DNA of 5,054 nucleotides. It comes from Colimorpha sp045642445. Lineage in GTDB: Bacteria; Bacteroidota; Bacteroidia; Bacteroidales; P3. The translations under genes were made by a program, and so were the position numbers. The stretch lies in the NCBI GenBank assembly GCA_045642445.1, contig JAZUIX010000059.1, positions 1 to 5,054 of the forward strand. Reading direction: 5' to 3'. A model generated the notes under the pieces. That model was given only the letters and a program-made list of their open reading frames with translations. It made no database searches and was not told the DNA's origin. Positions 1 to 4,971 of this stretch are shown here, piece after piece (the stretch's first letter is position 1; the number at the start of each line of letters is the position of its first letter).

Positions 1-151
1 CCTCCTCGCGGCGGCCGGAGAGGTCGATGAGGATGGCGGTGACGGTGCCGTTGTGTTCTTTCAGCTGTCCGCCCTGCACCTTAATCCTTACGCTCTGCCG
101 GAAGGGATTGGGATAGGCCACCAGCGCCAAGCCATCCTCCAGGAGATTACT
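1..151 (-). pseudogene. 5'-truncated T9SS sorting-domain fragment, runs off the left edge
   Basis: Read leftward from 151, this frame encodes 50 residues containing AYPNPFRQSVRIKV and then TAILIDLSGRREE. That is the start of a type IX secretion type A C-terminal sorting domain: the YPNPF strand, then a beta strand ending in an LSGR-type turn. Such domains send cargo across the outer membrane and are then cleaved off. The frame begins immediately after the TAA stop of the DUF4248 gene and has no ATG. The only possible starts are weak ones (a TTG preceded by GGAGG, or CTG/GTG codons). A sorting domain with no cargo in front is not useful, so I read it as the surviving 3' end of a larger surface-protein gene whose 5' part was lost or replaced. 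The remaining 40 or so residues of the domain would lie outside the window. Domain identity is fairly sure; pseudogene status is inference. Confidence 0.6.
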
Positions 152-352
152 TTAGGGTTCGCCGAGGAAGGAGAAGAGGATTTGGAGTTGGCGGGGGGAG
201 AGGCGTTTTTGGGCGGGGCGGTAGCCGGTGGGGCGGAGGGCGTCGAGGAGGCCTGGGGTGAGGTTGATTTCACGGGCGAGGAGGCGGCTCGCAGTTTTCT
301 TGCTACAGCCGTCGAAATAGGCCATGGCAAGGTCCTGCTTGAACTTGTACAT
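152..352 (-). CDS. DUF4248 family small protein
   Basis: This 66-residue protein begins MYKFKQDLAMAYF and ends QLQILFSFLGEP. It matches the DUF4248 pattern as I remember it: an N-terminal helix with an LAxxYF motif, a TASRxLxREI helix, the LTPGLLxAL..TGYRPAQKRL segment, a final (L/T)(S/T)PRQ helix and a closing LGEP. The length is normal for the family and the gene looks intact. The function is not established. The helical layout (TASRLLAREI, then a turn, then SPRQLQILFSFL) resembles a small DNA-binding fold. In Bacteroides, family members often sit beside HU-like proteins and amidases in accessory regions; no such neighbour is visible here. The ATG at 350-352 is preceded by an A/T-rich stretch typical of Bacteroidota starts. 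The gene lies 84 bp downstream of a strong terminator, so it should have its own promoter, which I could not identify convincingly. Its stop abuts an in-frame T9SS fragment. Confidence 0.8.
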   Translation of the reverse strand: MYKFKQDLAMAYFDGCSKKTASRLLAREINLTPGLLDALRPTGYRPAQKRLSPRQLQILFSFLGEP

Positions 353-436
353 AATATTGAAAATTTAAATGAAACAATAGGCCCGGAGGCCGGAATTAGA
401 ATCAAGGAAAGATTCATATTATGCATCGAGTCGCCA

Positions 437-486
437 GCAAAACAATAAAAATAAACCACGGCAGGCGCAACGAGTGCCTGCCGTGG
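437..486 (-). terminator. Intrinsic terminator of the T9SS protein gene
   Basis: A perfect 11-bp GC-rich stem is formed by CCACGGCAGGC (456-466) and GCCTGCCGTGG (476-486) around a 9-nt loop. In the minus-strand transcript the stem is followed by a T-rich run (complement of 437-455, reading TTTATTTTTATTGTTTT). It lies 63 bp beyond the stop codon of the 335-residue T9SS gene and fits a Rho-independent terminator acting leftward. There is no T-tract on the other side, so it should work in one direction only. Confidence 0.9.
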
Positions 487-549
487 CGAATAACTGGTTA
501 TGTTATAGTAAAGTATAGCATAATTACAGTTAAATAAAAACATATTCCA

Positions 550-1557
550 TCATTCCACTATGATTTTACGAGCAACCGTTCCTTTCGTGCCTGTAAGAAG
601 GAGGTAATAGCCGCCTCGTTTGAGATTACTGACATCGAGGGTGCAGGATGAACCTTGTACTGATTGCCGAAGCATCAACTGGCCAGCGGCATTGTAGAGT
701 TCAGCCCGACTAAAGGCTTCGGCATTTTTGACGGTGAGGAGATTGCGTACAGGGTTAGGATAAATGGAGACTTGAATGACATCGGCATCGTCGATACCTG
801 ACGAGGAGAGGGTGGTGAAGGTCTGGCTGGTGGGTGTACCCAGTTCGCGGTTTTGGTTAAAGGGGAAGAGCCATACTTGATACTCGGTGTTTGAAGATAA
901 CGGTTCGTCTGCGGTGCCGTAACTGCCTATAAGGTCATGATTCCAGGTCTCCCAACTGTTGTCTATGAGGTAGTTTAATATAGACTCCGCATCCGTGAGG
1001 TTGTGACTGACAAATATTGTGGTTTTACCAGCTATGAAATAGAAGTAAGCCGTCTGGTCATTCATGGATGTCTCAAGGTGACAGCCGTAAGACGTGACGT
1101 CGGTTATCGACAAGCCGATTTCGGCCAGCCCTGTACCTCCCGTTGTCAATGTGGTCTCGAACACTGTCTTGCCAAAAGTCCCGGTTAGCTCACCCGCATT
1201 GTCAATCGAAATGGTGTATATGGGTATTTCCGTCCCGGCACTCAAGCCGGTAATGTGCAGAGTGGTGTCCGCCAGATACAAGAATCCACTGGGGTATTGG
1301 CTGACAAACATCTCAAATACTTCCTGTTCTGTTTTCGTAATACCCATGTTGGCATAGTTCTGCACCATCTCTGATACAGAATTATTACGGTCTATCATTG
1401 CGTAGTAGCCATAATCCGACTCAGATTTGTCGAACACTACGGTCGCAGAATTGTCTGTAATGTTAGAGACGGTAACGCCAACAGTAGTAGATGCTTTTGC
1501 TATAGATGGCATCATTGTAACTACAATAGCAGCCATCAGTATCATGAATTTTCTCAT
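550..1557 (-). CDS. Secreted two-repeat fibronectin-III-like protein with T9SS sorting domain
   Basis: A 335-residue exported protein. Residues 1-22 form a signal peptide (MRKF, hydrophobic core, A-K-A cleavage site). Residues about 24-138 and 145-250 are two beta-rich, fibronectin-III-like repeats; the ends TLHITGLSAGTEIPIYTISID and LSSNTEYQVWLFPF are typical of the last strands of that fold. Residues about 262-335 are a complete type IX secretion type A sorting domain: YPNPV (266-270), AELYNAAGQLML (285-296), LDVSNLKRGGYYLL and terminal KIIVE. The protein should be exported by Sec, moved over the outer membrane by T9SS and attached to the surface or released. No catalytic motif is visible, so binding or adhesion is the best guess. 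It follows the lipoprotein gene by 11 bp, implying one transcript, and ends at a strong terminator. The start is supported by the signal peptide. The ligand is unknown. Confidence 0.88.
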   Translation of the reverse strand: MRKFMILMAAIVVTMMPSIAKASTTVGVTVSNITDNSATVVFDKSESDYGYYAMIDRNNSVSEMVQNYANMGITKTEQEVFEMFVSQYPSGFLYLADTTLHITGLSAGTEIPIYTISIDNAGELTGTFGKTVFETTLTTGGTGLAEIGLSITDVTSYGCHLETSMNDQTAYFYFIAGKTTIFVSHNLTDAESILNYLIDNSWETWNHDLIGSYGTADEPLSSNTEYQVWLFPFNQNRELGTPTSQTFTTLSSSGIDDADVIQVSIYPNPVRNLLTVKNAEAFSRAELYNAAGQLMLRQSVQGSSCTLDVSNLKRGGYYLLLTGTKGTVARKIIVE

Positions 1558-1568
1558 ACTTAATTACT

Positions 1569-2099
1569 TTAGTTTTGAGATAAAATGAGATACAATTCTG
1601 GAATGCGAATGTCTGTCGCATTTATGCGTTCTAATGTGATAGTGGTACCTTCGTATGTTTTGATGCTGTATCCGCTTTCGAGACAAGAAACATCGCTGTC
1701 TTTCCATCTGTAAAGAACCTCTGTCTTTTTCGTCATTGGATTCTCATTTTCGATGGAATTACGTTTTATCGTGATAATGCCGTATGCTTTCGTCTTCATG
1801 GACATACTGGACGAATCCAAGATATAGCCTTTCGACGTATAGCTGTCAATGAGTTCCTGAGCTTTTCGTTGGGCCTCTTTTTGGAATTCAGCCACATCGG
1901 GACTACCATTGATACGTTTCACTGTAACAGAAGAAGCGGTGCTCGTATCCGATATTGGATCGGCTAATGTTTTCAATAGTTTTTTACTATCTAACGACGC
2001 TTTGTATTTTCCACAATAATCAGTTGGTATCTGTATCTGGGCATTGCACGATGTTAATCCAAAGAGTAATGCGATTATTATTACTGTTTTGATATTCAT
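1569..2099 (-). CDS. Hypothetical lipoprotein, 176 residues
   Basis: A 176-residue protein with a lipoprotein signal peptide: MNIK, a hydrophobic stretch (VIIIALLFG) and the lipobox LTSC with the modified cysteine at residue 18. It should therefore be anchored in the outer or inner membrane on the periplasmic side, or at the surface. The mature part has a helical segment (about 68-90, EFQKEAQRKAQELIDSY) and then beta-rich stretches (YGIITIKRN, EVLYRWKD, YSIKTYEGTTITLERI). Two further cysteines (C29, C140) may pair. I do not recognise the family. The start is set by the signal peptide and preceded by an A-rich AAAAAGAAAAGAAC. The gene is more AT-rich than the sigma operon to its right. It is the first gene of a pair with the T9SS protein 11 bp downstream, so the two products may act together at the cell surface (inference). 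Confidence 0.82.
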   Translation of the reverse strand: MNIKTVIIIALLFGLTSCNAQIQIPTDYCGKYKASLDSKKLLKTLADPISDTSTASSVTVKRINGSPDVAEFQKEAQRKAQELIDSYTSKGYILDSSSMSMKTKAYGIITIKRNSIENENPMTKKTEVLYRWKDSDVSCLESGYSIKTYEGTTITLERINATDIRIPELYLILSQN

Positions 2100-2421
2100 T
2101 GTTCTTTTCTTTTTAATTCTTGAATATAGTCTGATGTGGTGCCATATAATAAATCCAGACTTGATAATTTATCACACAATAAAGTCGGTTGATACACATT
2201 ATTGAAATGTGTAGAGCGACTGCTCTATGCCTCGGGTGCGGGACGGCAGGGAAGAGTGAGTTGCGAGCTTCAAAATACAATCACACTCTCCCTGCTTTGG
2301 CGCCCGCTCCTTTTGCCCCAACACAACGGCGCACCAAACTTGTGCGGGGCATTGTCAGATGAAATACATACGATTTACAGGTTTTGTGCAAACGGCACTA
2401 TTGGGAGTTTGCAGTTATCGA
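2100..2421. other. 322-bp intergenic region with four consecutive hairpins
   Basis: No convincing gene lies here. The part from 2194 to 2350 can fold into a row of stems. ACACATT/AATGTGT (2194-2200 with 2206-2212) has 7 bp. TAGAGC/GCTCTA (2212-2217 with 2222-2227) has 6 bp and a 4-nt loop. An imperfect long stem (2246-2258 with 2284-2295) has 12 pairs with one bulge and an outer GCGGG/CCCGC clamp (2238-2242 with 2303-2307). The last, 2315-2319 with 2346-2350 (GCCCC/GGGGC), encloses GCAC/GTGC (2331-2334 with 2342-2345). No T-tract follows the GC-rich stems on either strand, so a standard intrinsic terminator is unlikely. The region lies after the sigma operon and before the lipoprotein gene. 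It could be a structured leader or 3' UTR, a small RNA, or a remnant of a mobile repeat. Confidence 0.5.
2121..2153 (-). promoter_or_regulatory. Weak Bacteroidota-type promoter candidate for the lipoprotein/T9SS pair
   Basis: On the minus strand a TATATTCA box (2121-2128) resembles the Bacteroides -7 element TAnnTTTG with two mismatches. A TTTA (2150-2153) stands 21 bp upstream in place of the -33 TTTG. Spacing is acceptable and the box lies about 22 bp before the ATG, which would give a short leader. Both elements are imperfect and the region is AT-rich, so a chance match is quite possible. If transcription starts here, the hairpin cluster further right is not in this mRNA. Confidence 0.25.
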
Positions 2422-2829
2422 TTAACTGACTGCTACGCATGTATATACCCCATTATCGTGATTTATCGCCACGGCATAGCCTTCATCCGATTTTTGTTTT
2501 GCCCATGCTTTCGCCTCGTTGCGGTCGGTGGTAGTGATTGTTTGCACGTCTTTCGTCGCGGGGGATTGTGATGCTGCGTTCTCATTGATGATACGGACAT
2601 CGCACCCTTGTTCGGAGAGAGATATCATGCTGTCGACAAATGCATCCCACTCCGCATCGCCATGTAAAGTGACTTGGTGAGCTACGCCGTCAACGGCGTA
2701 GCTCACCGTACGTACGGTGCCAACTTCCGCGACTGCGGACTGAGGCTCCACGAAGTTTTCCTTTTGGCAGCTGACTGCCATCGTTGCCAGCACTGCGAAC
2801 AGTGCTACTGAGATTACTTGTTTCTTCAT
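2422..2829 (-). CDS. Small lipoprotein, fourth gene of the sigma operon
   Basis: A 135-residue lipoprotein. MKKQ and a hydrophobic stretch lead to the lipobox AVSC with the lipidated cysteine at residue 21. The residues after it (QKENF) resemble the Q-K-acidic surface-export signal described for Bacteroidota lipoproteins, so surface exposure is possible. The mature part has VDGVAHQVTLHGDAEWDAFVDSM (about 46-68), a short linker, TKDVQTITTTDRNEAKAWAKQKSDEGY (about 92-118) and a C-terminal strand VYTCVAV. This layout recalls small Bacteroidales lipoproteins of unknown function, but I cannot name a family. The gene starts 16 bp after the membrane-anchored protein gene, with an A-rich ATTAAAAAA before the ATG, so it is probably the last member of the ECF sigma operon. 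Residues 37-52 are encoded by a striking nested palindrome. The stop codon lies in a 6-bp hairpin (2412-2428) with no T-tract. Confidence 0.82.
   Translation of the reverse strand: MKKQVISVALFAVLATMAVSCQKENFVEPQSAVAEVGTVRTVSYAVDGVAHQVTLHGDAEWDAFVDSMISLSEQGCDVRIINENAASQSPATKDVQTITTTDRNEAKAWAKQKSDEGYAVAINHDNGVYTCVAVS
2676..2719. repeat. Perfect 15-bp inverted repeat fused to a 16-bp palindrome, inside a gene
   Basis: GGTGAGCTACGCCGT (2676-2690) and ACGGCGTAGCTCACC (2693-2707) are perfect reverse complements separated only by CA. Overlapping the right arm, CACCGTACGTACGGTG (2704-2719) is a perfect 16-bp palindrome. All of it is coding sequence for residues 37-52 of the small lipoprotein (GTVRTVSYAVDGVAHQ). 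In mRNA the first repeat would form a 14-bp stem with a UUGA loop. Confidence 0.95.
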
Positions 2830-2845
2830 TTTTTTAATGTTTTAG

Positions 2846-3328
2846 TTAAAAAGATATGTCATCTATTTCTTTGTCAATTATGGCATCATATTGTTCTTCG
2901 GTCAAAGAATGGAATACACAGATTGTCATGTTTTTCCGAGAATACACATAGAGATTTTTGAGATATGTGTCTTTTCTGTCAACAAATGTGGAATCCTTCT
3001 TTACTATGTATTCGAAGGTTTTCTCGGAAAAGAACATATCTTTGAACTCTTCTGGGATTATTGTAATAGATGGGACATGTATGTCTTCGCACAATTTTTC
3101 CCACATACAGGTGTCTTCGGTTTCAAGCAATGTCGCGCTAACCACTACACTATCATTGACTTTGTAATCCTTTATAAACGTGGCATCAACACCATCCATC
3201 TTTGCATAACGCTTGTACACGTCGCTGCATTGGTCGAAGGGGACGGTGCGGGGCCAGCCAAGGATAAGCCCCCCTCCCCCGAGAATGAGGAGGCAGACGA
3301 GGATGGTTATGGGCCAGGATTTCTTCAT
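2846..3328 (-). CDS. Membrane-anchored exported protein, third gene of the sigma operon
   Basis: A 160-residue protein with MKKSWP followed by one hydrophobic segment (about 7-25, with four consecutive glycines) and then a soluble domain starting WPRTVPFDQCSDVYKRY. There is no lipobox and no clear signal-peptidase site, so it is probably held by an N-terminal membrane anchor with the domain in the periplasm. The domain is mixed alpha/beta (ATFIKDYKVNDSVVVSATLLE, then WEKLCEDIHV, then IPEEFKDMFF, then YVYSRKNMTICVFHSLTEEQYDAII), with cysteines at 34, 74, 80 and 137 that may form disulfides. I do not recognise the family. Its ATG overlaps the stop of the membrane-protein gene as ATGA (3325-3328), a sign of translational coupling and a shared process. 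A role in sensing or regulating for the sigma/anti-sigma pair is inference. The first quarter is GC-rich like the upstream genes and the rest visibly AT-rich. Confidence 0.82.
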   Translation of the reverse strand: MKKSWPITILVCLLILGGGGLILGWPRTVPFDQCSDVYKRYAKMDGVDATFIKDYKVNDSVVVSATLLETEDTCMWEKLCEDIHVPSITIIPEEFKDMFFSEKTFEYIVKKDSTFVDRKDTYLKNLYVYSRKNMTICVFHSLTEEQYDAIIDKEIDDISF

Positions 3329-4053
3329 AAATTGTTTACTATGTTTGTGACGCTCTCGACGGCTTCGATACGGGCTGGATGGTTCTGCGTCAGGGTGTGG
3401 CCATCGCCGACGGTGGGGGCGCAGGAGACCAATATGAGGGTGAAGGAGGCGGCGATGACGATGGTGGCGGTGCGGCTAAAATTGAAAGTTGAAAATTGGA
3501 AATTGAAAACTGATTGAGGTATGATTGTTGTCCGACGGCGGGCACGGAGGTGGGCGATGAGAGTGGCAAGGCGCGATTTCTTCCGAGGGAGGTAGAGGGG
3601 GCGCATGCCGAAACGGCGGGAATAGCGCAACATACGGTCGAAGGGGGTGCTGGCGGGGTCGTGGCGGAGGATGGCGAGGGTGGTGCTGACGGTGTCGACG
3701 GCAAGGAAGAGGAAACAGCCTTCGAGGAAGAGGGTGTAGATGCGGAAATAGATGTCGTACTGGTAGTGCCAAAGGCTGATGCCCCAATAGATGGCGGCAG
3801 CGACACAATAGATGGCAAGAATGCCCCAGGCATAGAACATGCGGGTGCGGAAAGTGCGTGAGTGGCGAGTGTTGAGGGAAGCGGGGCGCGCCTCGGGACG
3901 ACAGAGGAGGTCGTCGAGGCGGCGAGATTGGGCGTCGAAGAGGGGCTGGAGGTCATCGAAACTAATCTCCTGCTGCGTTGCGCTTGCGAAATCTGGTAAA
4001 TCTGGTAGATTTTCGCTTCGCGGATGGTTTTTCTTATTTGTTTCTTTACTCAT
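3325..4053 (-). CDS. Three-helix membrane protein, probable anti-sigma partner of the ECF factor
   Basis: A 242-residue protein whose ATG (4051-4053) overlaps the sigma gene by 8 bp. The same frame stays open far upstream through the sigma gene, but that part is Ser/Thr/Pro-rich shadow sequence, so the internal MSKETNKKN start is chosen. Residues 1-70 are soluble and include ISFDDLQPLFDAQSRRLDDLL (30-50), an amphipathic stretch like the 'EELKxxWxxQxxKL' segment I recall in Bacteroidota membrane proteins encoded next to ECF sigma factors. Predicted helices are at 72-94, 102-128 and 195-211. The loop between helices 2 and 3 is strongly basic (RKKSR, LRARRR), placing it and the N-terminus in the cytoplasm, where the N-terminus could bind the sigma factor. 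The C-terminal 31 residues would be periplasmic. Oddities: residues 180-193 are encoded by an AATTGAAAA-type DNA repeat, and helix 3 ends in a lipobox-like LVSC. There is no zinc-binding anti-sigma motif, so the role rests on layout and context. Confidence 0.75.
   Translation of the reverse strand: MSKETNKKNHPRSENLPDLPDFASATQQEISFDDLQPLFDAQSRRLDDLLCRPEARPASLNTRHSRTFRTRMFYAWGILAIYCVAAAIYWGISLWHYQYDIYFRIYTLFLEGCFLFLAVDTVSTTLAILRHDPASTPFDRMLRYSRRFGMRPLYLPRKKSRLATLIAHLRARRRTTIIPQSVFNFQFSTFNFSRTATIVIAASFTLILVSCAPTVGDGHTLTQNHPARIEAVESVTNIVNNL
3479..3513. repeat. AATTGAAAA-type repeat embedded in a coding frame
   Basis: The plus strand reads as tandem variants of TTGAAA units: AATTGAAAG, TTGAAAATTGG, AAATTGAAAAC. 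This low-complexity AT-rich stretch sits inside a GC-rich gene and encodes QSVFNFQFSTFNFS (residues 180-193) just before the third membrane helix. As I recall, runs of this kind are common between genes in Bacteroidales. The 12-mer GGAAATTGAAAA here (3498-3509) recurs exactly at 4766-4777 upstream of the sigma gene. Confidence 0.75.
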
Positions 4054-4621
4054 AATCACTATCTTGTTGTTTGAGGGTGTCAATCTTTTTACGGAGGCGG
4101 TAGAGACGTTGTTTGACGGCGGCTTCGGTGGTGGAGAGAGTTTCGGCGATGTCGCGGATGGAGAGGTGGTCGAGGCGGAGGTAGAGGAGTGCGCGGTCGT
4201 CGGGTTCGAGGAGAGAGAGCAGATGGTAGTAGTCGGGCGGAGCGAAGGTCTCTTGGTCGGCGATGGTGTCGTACATCCAATCCTCGAGTGGTACGAAGCG
4301 GGGCTGCTTGACATGGTTGCGGACCTCGGTGACGGCGACATTGAGGGCGATGCGGCGTACCCATGTGTCGGTGTTGCTGTCGCCCCGGAAGTCGGGCCAC
4401 GATTCCCAGAGGTTGCAGACGATTTCCTGGTAGAGGTCGCGGATGTGTTCGGGCTGGTGGTCGGTGAAGTGGAGGCAGATTTGGAAGATGGTGTGCTGGG
4501 AGCGTGAGAGCATTTCAAGGAACTCGGTGTTGTCGCCGTCGCGGACCAAATCGGGCCTGAACAGGTCAAATAGGGTATGACCCGCTTTGGAAGCGTGTTT
4601 CGGTCCGGCACGGTGTTTCAT
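4046..4621 (-). CDS. ECF (sigma-70 family) RNA polymerase sigma factor
   Basis: A 191-residue sigma factor from the ATG at 4619-4621. Region 2 (about 33-105) contains the Bacteroidota-type core DLYQEIVCNLWESWPDFRG (62-80) and TWVRRIALNVAVTEVRNH (86-103), which binds core polymerase and melts the -10 element. A linker (about 106-130) follows. Region 4 (about 133-181) is LLSLLEPDDRALLYLRL, then the helix-turn-helix LSIRDIAETLSTTEAAVKQRLYRLRKKI, for -35 recognition. The length fits the ECF group. The frame is open 48 codons further up, but that extension is a Pro/Lys/Arg-rich, low-complexity stretch, and AAGAAGAAAG before codon 49 makes the shorter start more likely. The gene overlaps the membrane-protein gene by 8 bp, the usual arrangement for a sigma factor and its anti-sigma. 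Autoregulation is common in this group but no matching promoter pair is visible. Target genes are unknown. Confidence 0.92.
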   Translation of the reverse strand: MKHRAGPKHASKAGHTLFDLFRPDLVRDGDNTEFLEMLSRSQHTIFQICLHFTDHQPEHIRDLYQEIVCNLWESWPDFRGDSNTDTWVRRIALNVAVTEVRNHVKQPRFVPLEDWMYDTIADQETFAPPDYYHLLSLLEPDDRALLYLRLDHLSIRDIAETLSTTEAAVKQRLYRLRKKIDTLKQQDSDYE

Positions 4622-4743
4622 ATGTTGCTTTCTTCTTTTCCCTATGGTGTTGGTCTCTTTTTTTCGCGTTCTTCTTTTTTTCGGGGGGCGGACTGCGGGC
4701 GGTTTGGTCGGGCAGTTTTCGTCCCTCTCTATTATATTAGTCG

Positions 4744-4751
4744 TAAAAATA
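4744..4751 (-). promoter_or_regulatory. Possible -7 element upstream of the sigma gene
   Basis: On the minus strand TATTTTTA matches the Bacteroides -7 consensus TAnnTTTG except in the last base. It lies about 120 bp before the chosen start and would give a leader of roughly 110 nt. I see no good -33 TTTG at the expected distance. The surroundings are AT-rich, so this is only a candidate. Confidence 0.25.
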
Positions 4752-4971
4752 CGAAAAAGTAACACGGAAATTGAAAATTTTTTGCGGCAGTCTTTGGATA
4801 AGGCTGATTGTTAGGTGTTTGTTGCTGAATTTTTTTTCGGGGACGAAGGTGAGGGGATGGCGGCGGCAAGAATGCCGCTGGGGTGCACGAGAAACGGGGG
4901 GTGGAGATAATGGGTGGTTTAGGGGGGAGGTGGTTGATTTTCAGCTGTTTGGGAATGAAATAGATAAAGGC

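Noticed and set aside
88..543. A 151-codon minus-strand frame across the terminator and the DUF4248 gene
   Set aside because: It runs through the intrinsic terminator and overlaps the well-supported DUF4248 frame with Ser/Ala/Pro-rich shadow sequence.
2412..2428. Hairpin CAGTTA/TAACTG over the lipoprotein stop codon as operon terminator
   Set aside because: It has only 6 AT-rich pairs and no T-tract in the transcript direction, so it is not a convincing terminator.
2202..2429. A 75-codon plus-strand frame in the intergenic region
   Set aside because: It overlaps the hairpin cluster and the end of the lipoprotein gene and lacks a ribosome-binding region or domain. The nucleotide structure explains the region better.
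2891..3517. A 208-codon plus-strand frame opposite the third operon gene
   Set aside because: It has no recognisable domain, lies antisense to coupled genes with good signals and has an erratic composition.
3839..4507. A 222-codon plus-strand frame opposite the sigma gene
   Set aside because: Its Val/Glu/Gly-rich repetitive sequence is the mirror of sigma coding sequence, with no start signal or domain.
4054..4611. An open frame that continues the membrane-protein frame upstream through the whole sigma gene
   Set aside because: It is Ser/Thr/Pro-rich low-complexity sequence with no domain, while the sigma frame over the same DNA has clear region 2 and region 4 motifs. It is a shadow of GC-rich codon use.
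4863..4878. Hairpin GCGGCA/TGCCGC as a terminator
   Set aside because: No T-rich run follows on either strand and no gene ends nearby.
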